A DNA stretch of 64,000 nt from NCBI GenBank assembly GCA_900314715.1, contig OMWI01000009.1:1-64000 (forward strand). The letters run 5' to 3'. Of the stretch, positions 1-9,423 are shown one piece after another. The first letter of the stretch is position 1, and every line of letters begins with the position of its first letter. Both the position numbers and the translations under genes were made by a program. The DNA is from an uncultured Prevotellaceae bacterium (GTDB lineage: Bacteria; Bacteroidota; Bacteroidia; Bacteroidales; Bacteroidaceae). The notes under the pieces are model-generated. The model was not told the DNA's origin. It saw only the letters and a list, made by a program, of their open reading frames with translations, and ran no database searches.

Positions 1-834
1 AGGACTATGAACCAAAGACAAGCGTTTCTCGGGCTTTGGAGAACAACAGAGGACTTTGATATTACACAAACGAATTGGCCCTAATGACCGATTTGGGTTA
101 ATGCTTCTTGTTCCATTACAATTGGGATAATTGCTGCAGCTCCAGAATTCTCGGCCTGAGTTTATTCCTTTTTTTGCTACACGCTTAATCATGGGTTTGC
201 CACATACTGGGCAGATGGGGGCATCGGCTTGGATGCTTTGTTGGGTACGATAGGCAAGACGTTCTGCTGTTAGTTTCTCAGTGAAACCTCCTTCTGTTCT
301 GAACACTTCAAGTTGGCGTTCTATCTGACGGCCCAGCATCATGATAAGACGATTGCAAAGTGCAAGCAGGCAATTTGCAACGATGAGAGAATTATCACTT
401 TTAAACCATTGGTCGAACTTATGCTTTTGGGCAATGATATGAATACTGCTCCTATAATGCACGTCATCATTATAGTCTGGACGATCAAGTTGAATAGCGC
501 AGACAGCCTTATACTCAACGGAATGAATCGACCAAGGTATGCTTTCTTGGCGCAATAGCCAATTGAGATAATCGTTAGCGAGTTCTGAAAGTGTTGCACG
601 AGCCACATCCGTGAGTTTCATTTCCGTTTCTTTCGAGGTCCAACGGCGCGAGTTGCCTTCAGCGATATTAGCGGGCGCTGAGCGTGCTGCTTGTGTCATC
701 TGATCGTATTGACGTCCGCATGGGTCATTCGTACGATTCAAGAAACGAGTGCAAAAATCTTGTGTTGCCAGTTGAATAACATTGGCGAGTATCCATGTAT
801 CCAACCAGTAATAGCCAGATTTGTTGAATTCCAT
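1..834 (-). CDS. Four-helix-bundle protein with suffix domain and C-terminal zinc finger (3' end cut by window edge)
   Basis: The frame is open from the ATG at 834 to the left edge (278 codons, no stop), so the C-terminus is missing. The N-terminal ~130 residues match the bacterial four-helix-bundle family related to 23S rRNA intervening-sequence proteins and to Avd of diversity-generating retroelements. The key stretch is DQMTQAARSAPANIAEG, followed by TEMKLTDVARATLSELANDY. A following region ending in EGGFTEKL is the 'suffix' seen in Bacteroidetes members. After it comes CPVCGKPM...FWSCSNYPNC, a four-cysteine zinc ribbon like the C-terminal fingers of type IA topoisomerases, which suggests nucleic-acid binding. 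A paralogue without the finger sits in the restriction locus (48944-49492). The molecular role of the family is not known. An 8-bp tandem array lies 17 bp before the start. Confidence 0.85.
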   Translation of the reverse strand, partial: MEFNKSGYYWLDTWILANVIQLATQDFCTRFLNRTNDPCGRQYDQMTQAARSAPANIAEGNSRRWTSKETEMKLTDVARATLSELANDYLNWLLRQESIPWSIHSVEYKAVCAIQLDRPDYNDDVHYRSSIHIIAQKHKFDQWFKSDNSLIVANCLLALCNRLIMMLGRQIERQLEVFRTEGGFTEKLTAERLAYRTQQSIQADAPICPVCGKPMIKRVAKKGINSGREFWSCSNYPNCNGTRSINPNRSLGPIRLCNIKVLCCSPKPEKRLSLVHSP

Positions 835-850
835 AGTATTTGAGTTTTTT

Positions 851-890
851 CGTTATTACGTTATTACGTTATATCGTTATTACGTTATTT
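851..890 (-). repeat. Tandem array of five 8-bp units before the four-helix gene
   Basis: Five contiguous octamers, consensus CGTTATTA on the plus strand (TAATAACG in the gene's direction), with changes only in the last two bases of units three and five. The array ends 17 bp upstream of the ATG at 834, where a promoter or leader would be expected. No TAnnTTTG box is visible there. Confidence 0.9.
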
Positions 891-905
891 TGATTTAAGG
901 ATTAG

Positions 906-938
906 CCCTCTGTCTTCCCGAAGAGAGAAAACAGAGGG
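906..938 (-). terminator. Hairpin after the TonB receptor gene
   Basis: CCCTCTGT and ACAGAGGG pair across a 17-nt loop, 12 bp beyond the receptor stop codon. There is no strong U-run, so termination is likely rather than certain. Confidence 0.6.
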
Positions 939-949
939 TAATGATATGA

Positions 950-3900
950 TTAGAATGTATACTTCAATCCTACTTGTCCGCGCCAACGACTATAATAATC
1001 GCTGTAGTTGCGAACGGCATATTGGCCTGTGAATTGATAATAGCCATTGCCTTGATAATTAACTGGGCTATAGTAAATACCGAAGCCGTCTCCGTAAGTA
1101 TGTCCCCAATCCTTGTTAAGCAAGTTTGCCACGTTCAGGATGTCAAGAGATAGTTCGAGCGCATGAAGTTGACCAGCCACCTTGAATTGATATTTCTGTG
1201 CAATGTGAATATCGAAATGATGCTCGAAAGGTAAGTTGTCAGCATAACGCTTATAGTATTCGCCACGATGTTTGCTCATGTATGAATCGCCAGCAATCCA
1301 CTCCTTCATCAAACTACGTTGCATATCTTGCGTCAAAGCTTGGTTGTTATACGTCGTAGCCTCGAAAAGCATCTGGTCAATTTGTTCGTTTGTCGGGATA
1401 AAGAACAAATCGTTGCCATTCTGTCCATCACCGTTCACGTCACCATAATAATATAAGGTGTAGGGTGAACCGCTCTTAGCTTGGTAAATCAATCCGATGG
1501 TAGTTGTCCAAGCCTTGTTATGTCCATATCTCAAGTGATAGAACGCTGATGCTTGAATACGATGAGGCACATTAAAAGCTGAGTTGGCGAGCTCGGGATC
1601 ATTCGGATTGCGATAAGTATAGTTGTAACGGAAATTACTTTCAGCCACCGATGAAGAACCATTATTTACCGTACGCGAGCGAGTCCACGTATAACTTGCC
1701 ATCAAATCAAGTCCGAAGTCAAAGTGCTTCTCTGCCTTCAAGGAGAGGTTAACGGTATAACCCTTCGACGTATTATACAATCCATACACATGCGTAAACT
1801 CCGTTCCGCCAGTAGTAGAAGCCATCATCGGACGATTATCCCACAAGTAGCCATAAGTCTGTCCGAATGTCTTACCTGTTTCCTCTAACGTCAAATCCTT
1901 GTAATAAACATCGTTCAAAGTCTTCGAATAGATAGCCTCTGCGGTCCAGTTGATTCCTGCAAGTTCGAAATCAAATCCCAAATTCATACGTAAGTTTTGG
2001 GCAAACTTAAAATGATCCTCATATACATTCACCGTTTGCGAACCACCTACAGCCTTCAACTTATTAGCATTGTTTATCTGAGCATCAGGATTGAGAATCA
2101 AGTCAAGTCCTTTCGTACTCGTCGTGTTATACGTGGAGAATTGCAAACCCGTATTTGAGAAGTTGTTGCTAATCCATACAAATGGGATACGTCCCGTAAA
2201 GATACCCACTCCACCACGAAGGATAAAGCGACGGTCGTTGTTGATGTCCCAACGGAAGCCAACACGCGGACTCCATAGCGGCGCACTTGAAAGACGATGG
2301 TTGGTCTTTACGTTCCAATAAGGTTTCGTTTCAAACATCGTACCGTCTGCACGCGTTGCGTAAGCGCGAGATTGTGCATAGGCATTGAAAGGAGCATTCT
2401 CCGCAGGCGTATCGAAGAATACAGGAATATCCATACGCAAACCGTAGGTAAGTTGGAAGTTGTTTGTCATTTCCCACTTATCCTGGGCATAGAATCCCAA
2501 TTGTCCAGCCATGAAAGAAGCCTCCCATCGTGGGTCGCCCGTAATGTTTACGTTCGCCATTCCATAGCGATATTGGTTGAAATAAGCGTATGTAGGATCG
2601 ATGGTACCAGCCATGAAATCGGTGTAATACTTGTTGAAATGGTCTAAGTCATTGAAGTAATACGTTCCGAAAGCATCCTGGATATAGAGGTTGGCAAACT
2701 TATAAAGTTCGTTATGCGTACCGAACGTATAAGTATGATTGCCCCTATACCAAGTGAAGTTATCCTCTAACGTAAAGATGTCTTGATCCAAGCGGTTTGC
2801 CATTGACGAACGCTCATTACCGATGTTTACCGTTCCACCACGACGATTAATCAAGTAAGTCTTGCCAGAAGCGTCACTTGGGTCTACTAATTGCGCACTT
2901 CCCACGTTACGAATGCTAATCATGGGGAATGGTGTTCCCGTGGCACGTTCATCGCGAACACGTACGTAAGAGAAACGGAACTCATTGCTCATTTGCGGAG
3001 ATATACGACTCTGCAATTCAGCGGTAAACGAATTAGTCTTACTCTTAAATGGATAAGCATAGTTCATGTCGTTCAGCGAAGTGGCAGAACTCGTATTGTT
3101 GAGTTGCTTGGCATTTACAAAACTCCAACGAAGGCTGAACTTATTGAACTCATTGATGTTCCAGTCGATTTTAGCACCAATCTTATCACTCTTGGTATAA
3201 ACGTCGGGATTGGCAAACGAACCACCATAATTATATCCTTGCTTGGCTGCCAATTCGTTAATCTTGCGCAAAACGTCGTCTGCATTGCCTTCACCGATAC
3301 TCTTATATCCCTGAGAACCATATTGCTGCATGTATTGAGCATCAAGTGCTTTCGTCATCAATTGCGAACCATTGGTGTTATAGCCAAAGAGATTGGGATA
3401 TTCCTTGTTTGCCTTTTCATAGTTGACGAAGAAGAACAACTTATTCTTTACGATAGGACCGCCCAACGTAATACCGAGTTGGTATTCTTTCTGACTATCA
3501 TAGGGATCGCTATATGTTCCGTCGGTCTTCTTGTACTTCTTACCGATGAGGTTCTTATTATATCCGTAGCCATAAACAGAGCCGTGGAACGTATTGGTAC
3601 CCGATTTCGTAATGGCGTTAATGGCTCCACCCGTAAAACCACTTTGACGAACGTCGAAAGGAGCAACGTTTACTTGGATCTGTTCAATGGTTTCCATGGA
3701 AACAGGATTCGTTCCTGCTTGTCCACCGTTGTTTCCACTCGAAGCCAACCCAAACACGTCGTTGTTCATGGCTCCGTCAATCATGAACGAGTTATAACGG
3801 TTGTTGGTTCCAGCAAACGACATCACGCCAGAATTAGTCACGGTCAGTTGCGGATTCAATCTTGCCACGTCAGCAATACCGTGCGAGATGGAAGGCATAT

Positions 3901-4327
3901 CGTTGATACGCTCCGAATTGATACTCATGGCAGCTCCCGTCTTCGTGGCGTTGATTCCACTCTTGCCCTTTACAATCAGTTCTTGCAACACTTTCGCATC
4001 CTCTTCCAACGAACACGAAATGTTCAACGTCTCTCCAAGGTTCAGAGAGATGTTGGAATACGACTTGGACGAATAACCTATATAGGAAATATCCACATTA
4101 TACGGACCGCCGACACGCATACCTTGAATGGTATATCGACCGTCCACGTTAGTAACAGCACGATAGACCGTACCAGAAGGTACGTGCGTTGCCGTAATCG
4201 TTGCACCGACCACACCGCCATCAGCAGACACTATCTTTCCGTTGATACCCGACGTGGTTACTTGCGCCATCATTGACGTTGTGCAAAACAACATCACGAT
4301 TAGCATTGAAAGCAATTTCTTACCCAT
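950..4327 (-). CDS. Oar-like TonB-dependent outer-membrane receptor
   Basis: 1125 residues. A signal peptide (about residues 1-21, ending SMMAQ) is followed by a carboxypeptidase-regulatory-like beta-sandwich (about 25-110; GKIVSADGGVVGATITA). Next comes a plug domain with YNSFMIDGAMNNDVFG and SGFTGGAINAITKSGTN, and then a long beta-barrel ending in the aromatic GLKYTF expected of outer-membrane proteins. This is the Oar type of TonB receptor, which takes up or exports large substrates at the cost of proton-motive force through TonB-ExbBD. No SusD partner is adjacent, so it is not a classical SusC pair, and the substrate cannot be told. A TAAGTTTG box lies 46 bp upstream and a 22-bp-period repeat array lies further upstream. 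Its terminator hairpin is at 906-938. Confidence 0.9.
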   Translation of the reverse strand: MGKKLLSMLIVMLFCTTSMMAQVTTSGINGKIVSADGGVVGATITATHVPSGTVYRAVTNVDGRYTIQGMRVGGPYNVDISYIGYSSKSYSNISLNLGETLNISCSLEEDAKVLQELIVKGKSGINATKTGAAMSINSERINDMPSISHGIADVARLNPQLTVTNSGVMSFAGTNNRYNSFMIDGAMNNDVFGLASSGNNGGQAGTNPVSMETIEQIQVNVAPFDVRQSGFTGGAINAITKSGTNTFHGSVYGYGYNKNLIGKKYKKTDGTYSDPYDSQKEYQLGITLGGPIVKNKLFFFVNYEKANKEYPNLFGYNTNGSQLMTKALDAQYMQQYGSQGYKSIGEGNADDVLRKINELAAKQGYNYGGSFANPDVYTKSDKIGAKIDWNINEFNKFSLRWSFVNAKQLNNTSSATSLNDMNYAYPFKSKTNSFTAELQSRISPQMSNEFRFSYVRVRDERATGTPFPMISIRNVGSAQLVDPSDASGKTYLINRRGGTVNIGNERSSMANRLDQDIFTLEDNFTWYRGNHTYTFGTHNELYKFANLYIQDAFGTYYFNDLDHFNKYYTDFMAGTIDPTYAYFNQYRYGMANVNITGDPRWEASFMAGQLGFYAQDKWEMTNNFQLTYGLRMDIPVFFDTPAENAPFNAYAQSRAYATRADGTMFETKPYWNVKTNHRLSSAPLWSPRVGFRWDINNDRRFILRGGVGIFTGRIPFVWISNNFSNTGLQFSTYNTTSTKGLDLILNPDAQINNANKLKAVGGSQTVNVYEDHFKFAQNLRMNLGFDFELAGINWTAEAIYSKTLNDVYYKDLTLEETGKTFGQTYGYLWDNRPMMASTTGGTEFTHVYGLYNTSKGYTVNLSLKAEKHFDFGLDLMASYTWTRSRTVNNGSSSVAESNFRYNYTYRNPNDPELANSAFNVPHRIQASAFYHLRYGHNKAWTTTIGLIYQAKSGSPYTLYYYGDVNGDGQNGNDLFFIPTNEQIDQMLFEATTYNNQALTQDMQRSLMKEWIAGDSYMSKHRGEYYKRYADNLPFEHHFDIHIAQKYQFKVAGQLHALELSLDILNVANLLNKDWGHTYGDGFGIYYSPVNYQGNGYYQFTGQYAVRNYSDYYSRWRGQVGLKYTF

Positions 4328-4372
4328 AGAACTCTAATTTTAGAAAATGTATTGACTATTATTATTTCTTTG

Positions 4373-4380
4373 CAAACTTA
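4373..4380 (-). promoter_or_regulatory. -7 box (TAAGTTTG) of the TonB receptor gene
   Basis: TAAGTTTG on the minus strand fits the Bacteroidetes -7 consensus TAnnTTTG and lies 46 bp before the start codon. No good TTTG was found at -33. Confidence 0.55.
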
Positions 4381-4434
4381 CTAAAAATATTCGAAAAAGA
4401 AGATTACTCATTCAAGAAAAAACATGCCTTTTTA

Positions 4435-4520
4435 CATATATATCGTTTAGTGGGCATAAATATATGATTTACGTGTCGCAAACATATCATTTACGCGTCG
4501 TAAACGATATGTTTGGAAAC
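4435..4520. repeat. 22-bp-period dyad array, site 1
   Basis: Four units starting at 4435, 4457, 4479 and 4501, spaced by exactly 22 bp. The shared core is AAATATATGATTTACG or AAACATATCATTTACG, with half-sites AAAY and RTTT followed by about 8 bp of spacer. The array lies between the ROK gene terminator and the TonB receptor promoter. The same core occurs at 23257 and 25397. Confidence 0.8.
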
Positions 4521-4526
4521 AAATAA

Positions 4527-4547
4527 GGGAACGCTTTGCACGTTCCC
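4527..4547 (-). terminator. Hairpin after the ROK kinase gene
   Basis: GGGAACG and CGTTCCC pair around a 7-nt loop, with a further three pairs allowing one mismatch. It lies 22 bp beyond the ROK stop codon and is followed in the gene's direction by an AT-rich stretch. Confidence 0.65.
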
Positions 4548-4568
4548 CTATATCACATGAATGTTCAA

Positions 4569-5546
4569 TTACATTTCCCAACCGATGGCAGAAGCACCGA
4601 GCACGGCTGCACTTGAACCTTCCAAGCCACTTATCAAGAATTGAGCCTTGCCTTTGAATATCTTCAGCACGCTCTTTTCGTAAGCTTCCTTGATAGGATT
4701 CATAATCAAGTCGCCTGCCTTAGTCATTCCTCCGAAGAAGATGAATGCCTCTGGCGAAGAGAATGCAGCAAAGTCAGCACAAGCTTCACCCAACATCTTT
4801 CCCGTGAATTCATAAATCTTGTTGGCAAGTGCGTCTCCCTTACCGGCAGCAATACTTACGTCGAGACTGGTAATATCCTCTGGTTTCATATCACGAAGCA
4901 AAGAAGGTTCATCTGTTGTTGCGAGAAGTTCGCGAGCCGTGCGAGCAACACCTGTAGCTGAACAATAAGCCTCCAGACAACCCGTACGACCACAACCACA
5001 ACTACGACCGTTCTCACGACGCATGATAACATGTCCGAGTTCGCCAGCAAAACCGTCACAACCATAAACTACTTGACCGTTAATGACGATTCCAGAACCA
5101 ACACCAGTACCGAGAGTTATCACGATAAAATTTTTCATACCACGTGCAACACCATAAGCCATTTCACCGATAGCTGCCGCATTTGCATCGTTAGTCAAGC
5201 CAACGGGAATACCCAGTCGCTCCTTGAACATATCAGCCAATGGTACGATTCCATCATGTCCCCAAGAAAGATTAGGCGCAAATTCAATGGTGCCTTTATA
5301 GTAGTTGCCATTAGGTGCACCGATTCCCATAGCCTTAATCATCTCTATGCCACCCACTTCGTCAATGATTGGGCGAAGAGCAGTAACGCATGCGTCTACA
5401 TAGTCTTCCACTTTTGCATAGCCTTGCGTCTTGATAGCTGTAGTAGCCTTGATTTCACCACGAGTGTCAACGATTCCAAAGACGGAATTCGTTCCGCCAA
5501 GATCCAAACCAATTACATACGGTTTTAAAACAGATTGTTCGTTCAT
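4569..5546 (-). CDS. ROK-family sugar kinase (glucokinase-like)
   Basis: 325 residues. The ATP-binding phosphate-1 loop IGLDLGGTNSVFGIVD is near the N-terminus. TLGTGVGSGIVINGQ is the second phosphate loop. The ROK signature with its zinc-binding cysteines, GHVIMRRENGRSCGCGRTGC, follows the GELGH histidine. The protein phosphorylates a hexose, probably glucose, at C6 in the cytosol to feed glycolysis. ROK proteins can also use fructose, mannose or N-acetylated sugars, so the substrate is an inference. There is no N-terminal DNA-binding domain, so it is not a ROK repressor. It is monocistronic, with a good promoter at 5581-5611 and a terminator at 4527-4547. Confidence 0.9.
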   Translation of the reverse strand: MNEQSVLKPYVIGLDLGGTNSVFGIVDTRGEIKATTAIKTQGYAKVEDYVDACVTALRPIIDEVGGIEMIKAMGIGAPNGNYYKGTIEFAPNLSWGHDGIVPLADMFKERLGIPVGLTNDANAAAIGEMAYGVARGMKNFIVITLGTGVGSGIVINGQVVYGCDGFAGELGHVIMRRENGRSCGCGRTGCLEAYCSATGVARTARELLATTDEPSLLRDMKPEDITSLDVSIAAGKGDALANKIYEFTGKMLGEACADFAAFSSPEAFIFFGGMTKAGDLIMNPIKEAYEKSVLKIFKGKAQFLISGLEGSSAAVLGASAIGWEM

Positions 5547-5580
5547 ATTGATATTTAATTATTAGTGTACAATTATAAGG

Positions 5581-5611
5581 CAAAGTTATCAAAATAATCT
5601 AATACACCAAA
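5581..5611 (-). promoter_or_regulatory. Promoter of the ROK kinase gene
   Basis: TTTG (5611 to 5608), a 19-bp gap, then TAACTTTG (5588 to 5581) on the minus strand. This matches the Bacteroidetes -33/-7 form and lies 35 bp before the start codon. Confidence 0.75.
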
Positions 5612-5666
5612 GTTTTAGAAAGAAAATTTGTCTATATCACATATTTTTTGCAATTTTGCATTTGAT

Positions 5667-6332
5667 ATGGCATTTCCTTTTCAGATAGACATACTCAATA
5701 TCATGGTGAAAGGCATCATCATTGGAGCACTCGCTTCTGCTCCAATGGGACCTGTCGGCATACTTTGCGTGCAACGAACATTGAATAAAGGACGTTGGTA
5801 TGGATTCGTAACGGGTATCGGTGCAGCCGTGAGCGACATCATCTACGCCATGATAACAGGATTCGGTATGAGTTTTGTGATGGACTTGATCACCGAACCG
5901 CAAACCTTATTCTATCTGAAGGTATTCGGAAGCCTGTTGCTGATGGGATTCGGCATTTATTGTTGGCGTACCGACCCAACGAAGAATATGCATATCAGCG
6001 GTAACAAGAAAGGCAGCATCATTCACAATGGCGTAACCGCTTTTCTCGTTACTTTCTCCAATCCACTGATTATCTTCCTTTTCATGGCATTGTTTGCCCA
6101 ATACACTTTCGTCATTCCCGACCATCCGTTCGAGATGTTCTTGGGGTATCTCAGTATTGTGGCTGGCGCCTTGATTTGGTGGTATGGATTGACATGGTTG
6201 ATTGACAAGATACGCGAGAAGTTTGACACCGGAGGCATCTTGATTATCAACAAGGTTATCGGAAGTACTGTGATTGTGCTCTCAATCGTGATATTGATTG
6301 GCACTATCTTTAACCTATACACATTTTACTAA
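5667..6332 (+). CDS. LysE/RhtB-family transporter
   Basis: The start is taken at the ATG at 5667 (221 residues). The frame opens upstream at a TTG, but those 13 residues are not LysE-like. The protein is nearly all hydrophobic, with about six membrane segments, and carries the family opening GIIIGALASAPMGPVGILC plus NPLIIFLFMALFA in the second half. LysE-type proteins export amino acids or related small molecules across the inner membrane. The substrate is unknown. The stop codon abuts the ATG of the DUF4924 gene without any gap, so the two are translated together. Confidence 0.85.
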   Translation: MAFPFQIDILNIMVKGIIIGALASAPMGPVGILCVQRTLNKGRWYGFVTGIGAAVSDIIYAMITGFGMSFVMDLITEPQTLFYLKVFGSLLLMGFGIYCWRTDPTKNMHISGNKKGSIIHNGVTAFLVTFSNPLIIFLFMALFAQYTFVIPDHPFEMFLGYLSIVAGALIWWYGLTWLIDKIREKFDTGGILIINKVIGSTVIVLSIVILIGTIFNLYTFY

Positions 6333-6881
6333 ATGTTTATCGCACAAGAGTTACGTAAGAAAAGCATTGCCGAATACTTGCTTTACATGTGGCAGGTAGA
6401 GGATTTGATACGCGCATATGGATGTTCGCTCACACGCATCAAGAACGAGTATATCGACCGATTCGACTATTCTGACGAACAGAAGGAAGACATGGTGGAT
6501 TGGTATGGCGACTTGGTGACGATGATGAATCGCGAAGGGAAACGCGAAAAGGGACATTTGCAAATCAACGAAATCGTGTTGCAAGACTTGGCGGAATTAC
6601 ATTCGCGCTTGCTCGCAAGTACTAAGTTTCCGTTTTACAATGCCGAATATTATAAGGTGTTGCCGTTTATCGTTGAATTACGCAACAAAGGCAACAAAGA
6701 CCAGAATGAGATAACAACTTGTTTGGAATCGTTGTACGGGACGATGTTATTGCGGTTGCAAAAGAAAGAAATCAGTCCTGACACGTTACACGCCATCAAG
6801 GAGATTACGACGTTTATCGGTATGCTTTCAGATTATTACATCAAGGACAAGACAGAGGGCTTGGTTTTCGAAGACGATTAA
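6333..6881 (+). CDS. DUF4924 family protein
   Basis: 182 residues, soluble and largely helical, no signal peptide. It begins MFIAQELRKKSIAEYLLYMW, typical of the Bacteroidetes-only DUF4924 family, whose function is not known. The start codon directly follows the LysE stop, and the next gene begins 10 bp after its stop, so it belongs to the lysE-DUF4924-reductase operon. The family call is from sequence recognition of the N-terminal stretch and the length. Confidence 0.8.
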   Translation: MFIAQELRKKSIAEYLLYMWQVEDLIRAYGCSLTRIKNEYIDRFDYSDEQKEDMVDWYGDLVTMMNREGKREKGHLQINEIVLQDLAELHSRLLASTKFPFYNAEYYKVLPFIVELRNKGNKDQNEITTCLESLYGTMLLRLQKKEISPDTLHAIKEITTFIGMLSDYYIKDKTEGLVFEDD

Positions 6882-6891
6882 AACGATTTTT

Positions 6892-7743
6892 ATGAATATA
6901 TTAGTAACAGGCTGCAATGGCCAACTGGGAAACGAAATCCAATTGTTGGAGAAAGAAAACCCGCAACATTGCTTTTTCAATACTGACGTAGAGGAACTGG
7001 ATATTACTGACCAATTGGCGGTAGAGCAATTCGTGGCTCAAAACAAGATTGAAGGTATCATCAATTGTGCCGCATATACTGCCGTAGACAAGGCAGAGAG
7101 TAATAAGGAACTATGTACGTCGCTCAATACCGTGGCTCCCGCTTACTTGGCAGCGGCCATTGACAAGCGCAATGGTTGGATGATTCACATCAGTACGGAT
7201 TACGTATTTGACGGAACGAAACATACTCCTTACGTGGAAGATGACACACCCTGTCCCAATAGCGTATATGGAAGTACGAAACTGGCCGGTGAATTAGGCG
7301 TGAGGAAATTTTGTAAGAAAGCCATGATTATCCGCACGGCTTGGTTGTATAGTACGTTTGGTAACAATTTCGTAAAGACCATGATTAGATTGGGTAAGGA
7401 AAAGGAGCAATTAGGCGTGATATTCGACCAAATCGGTACTCCCACTTACGCGCGAGACTTAGCCGTGGTCATCATGACAGCCATCAACAAAGGCATTAAA
7501 CCCGATGTGTATCACTTCTCCAATGAAGGAGTAATCAGTTGGTACGATTTCACCAAGGCCATTCATCGTATTGCTGGCATTGACACTTGTCACGTAAAAC
7601 CATTACATACGACGGAATACCCAACACCAGCTTCACGACCTGCCTACTCCGTATTGGACAAGACAAAACTCAAGAATGCCTACGGAATAGAAATTCCCTA
7701 TTGGGAGGAATCATTGGCTGAGTGCATCAAGAAGTTAGTGTAA
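6892..7743 (+). CDS. RmlD-like sugar-nucleotide reductase (dTDP-4-dehydrorhamnose reductase family)
   Basis: 283 residues of a short-chain dehydrogenase fold. NILVTGCNGQLGNEIQ is the NAD(P)H-binding glycine motif, ISTDYVFDG and the YGSTKLAGE catalytic Tyr-x-x-x-Lys follow, and the C-terminal PTPASRPAYSVLDKTKL stretch is typical of RmlD. The enzyme would reduce dTDP-4-keto-rhamnose in the last step of dTDP-L-rhamnose synthesis for surface polysaccharide. No rmlA, rmlB or rmlC is nearby, so a related keto-sugar substrate remains possible. It is co-oriented with DUF4924 (10 bp gap) and followed 36 bp later by prfC. Confidence 0.88.
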   Translation: MNILVTGCNGQLGNEIQLLEKENPQHCFFNTDVEELDITDQLAVEQFVAQNKIEGIINCAAYTAVDKAESNKELCTSLNTVAPAYLAAAIDKRNGWMIHISTDYVFDGTKHTPYVEDDTPCPNSVYGSTKLAGELGVRKFCKKAMIIRTAWLYSTFGNNFVKTMIRLGKEKEQLGVIFDQIGTPTYARDLAVVIMTAINKGIKPDVYHFSNEGVISWYDFTKAIHRIAGIDTCHVKPLHTTEYPTPASRPAYSVLDKTKLKNAYGIEIPYWEESLAECIKKLV

Positions 7744-7779
7744 GTTCCTCCACCTATCATTATAATTTAAACAGAACAC

Positions 7780-9348
7780 ATGAATCAAGAAATAGAAAGA
7801 AGAAGAACATTTGCCATTATCTCACACCCAGACGCAGGAAAGACAACATTAACAGAGAAATTCTTGTTGTTTGGTGGACAGATACAAGTGGCAGGAGCGG
7901 TAAAAAGTAATAAAATCAGGAAGACAGCTACATCCGACTGGATGGACATTGAGAAACAACGTGGAATCTCGGTATCAACTTCCGTGATGGAATTTGATTA
8001 CGAGGGATATAAGGTAAATATCCTCGACACGCCTGGACACCAAGACTTTGCTGAAGATACTTATCGTACGTTGACAGCCGTAGATTCTGCTATCATCGTG
8101 GTAGATAGTGCGAAAGGCGTAGAGACACAAACGCGCAAGTTGATGGAAGTTTGTAGAATGCGCAACACGCCCGTTATCATCTTCATCAACAAGATGGACC
8201 GCGAAGGAAGAGATCCTTTCGACTTGTTAGACGAATTGGAACAGGAATTGCAAATCAATGTTCGCCCTTTGTCTTGGCCAATTAACCAAGGTGCAAAGTT
8301 TAAGGGTGTCTATAATATATATGAGAACAAGCTCGATTTGTTTAAACCCGACAAGCAACGTGTGACGGAGAAGGTTGAAGTAGATATTAACAGCAAGGAA
8401 CTGGAAACGCAGATTGGAGAGAGAGATGCTAACCAACTACGCGATGACTTGGAACTGGTGAGTGGTGTTTATCCCGAATTCGAGGTGGAAACATATCGTT
8501 CGGCAGAGGTCGCACCAGTTTTCTTCGGTTCGGCATTGAATAACTTCGGTGTACAAGAACTATTGAATTGTTTTGTAGAGATTGCTCCATCGCCCAAACC
8601 AACAAAGGCAGAAGAGAGAGAAGTACTTCCTGACGAACCTAAATTTACGGGATTCATCTTCAAGATTACTGCCAACATCGACCCAAACCATCGTTCATGT
8701 ATCGCATTCTGTAAGGTTTGTAGCGGTAAGTTTGTTCGTAACCAACCGTACTTGCATGTTCGCTTGGGCAAAACAATACGTTTCTCCTCTCCTACTCAAT
8801 TCATGGCACAACGCAAAAGTACCATTGACGAAGCATGGCCAGGGGATATCGTTGGTTTACCTGATAACGGCACATTCAAAATCGGTGACACGTTGACAGA
8901 TGGAGAACAATTGCATTTCCGTGGATTGCCTTCATTCTCGCCAGAGATGTTTAAGTATATCGTCAACGATGACCCGATGAAATCCAAGCAATTGGAAAAG
9001 GGAATCAACCAATTGATGGACGAAGGTGTTGCACAGTTGTTTATCAACCAATTCAATGGCAGGAAAATCATCGGAACAGTAGGTCAATTGCAGTTTGAGG
9101 TAATCCAATACCGATTGGAAAACGAATACAATGCCAAATGTAGATGGGAACCCGTACATTTATATAAAGCATGTTGGATAGAAGCCGACGATGAAAAAGA
9201 ACTCGATATGTTCAAGAAGCGCAAATACCAATACATGGCAAAAGACAGAGAAGGACGTGATGTGTTCCTTGCTGATTCAGGGTATGTGTTGAGTATGGCA
9301 CAAGAAGACTTTAAAAAGATTAAGTTCCATTTCACGTCAGAGTTTTAA
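7780..9348 (+). CDS. prfC: Peptide chain release factor 3
   Basis: 522 residues, the normal length. It is a translational GTPase that recycles RF1/RF2 from the ribosome after peptide release. The P-loop is [10 protein letters not shown] (about residues 14-23). Then come the switch [14 protein letters not shown], the G4 motif [16 protein letters not shown], an RF3-type domain II, and a C-terminal part ending [12 protein letters not shown]. The insertion [20 protein letters not shown] is the RF3 switch I region and separates it from EF-G and from tetracycline-resistance proteins. It ends in a strong bidirectional terminator at 9364-9404. Confidence 0.97.
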   Translation: MNQEIERRRTFAIISHPDAGKTTLTEKFLLFGGQIQVAGAVKSNKIRKTATSDWMDIEKQRGISVSTSVMEFDYEGYKVNILDTPGHQDFAEDTYRTLTAVDSAIIVVDSAKGVETQTRKLMEVCRMRNTPVIIFINKMDREGRDPFDLLDELEQELQINVRPLSWPINQGAKFKGVYNIYENKLDLFKPDKQRVTEKVEVDINSKELETQIGERDANQLRDDLELVSGVYPEFEVETYRSAEVAPVFFGSALNNFGVQELLNCFVEIAPSPKPTKAEEREVLPDEPKFTGFIFKITANIDPNHRSCIAFCKVCSGKFVRNQPYLHVRLGKTIRFSSPTQFMAQRKSTIDEAWPGDIVGLPDNGTFKIGDTLTDGEQLHFRGLPSFSPEMFKYIVNDDPMKSKQLEKGINQLMDEGVAQLFINQFNGRKIIGTVGQLQFEVIQYRLENEYNAKCRWEPVHLYKACWIEADDEKELDMFKKRKYQYMAKDREGRDVFLADSGYVLSMAQEDFKKIKFHFTSEF

Positions 9349-9363
9349 CAACGCTATATATGA

Positions 9364-9404
9364 CAAAGGGCACAATTGAAATTACGATTCAATTGTGCCC
9401 TTTG
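9364..9404. terminator. Bidirectional terminator between prfC and the UpxY-like gene
   Basis: A perfect 17-bp stem, CAAAGGGCACAATTGAA and its complement, around a 7-nt loop. It lies 16 bp after the prfC stop and 20 bp beyond the stop of the convergent gene. Confidence 0.9.
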
Positions 9405-9423
9405 TATATCTTGGTGTATGATG

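Noticed and set aside
2891-4276. A 461-codon open frame on the plus strand opposite the TonB receptor
   Set aside because: It mirrors the codon pattern of a well-supported receptor gene on the other strand, has no family-like motif, and no promoter or spacing of its own.
7780-9348. Ribosomal-protection tetracycline resistance protein
   Set aside because: Length of 522 residues and the RF3-type switch I region identify prfC. Tet proteins are about 640 residues long.
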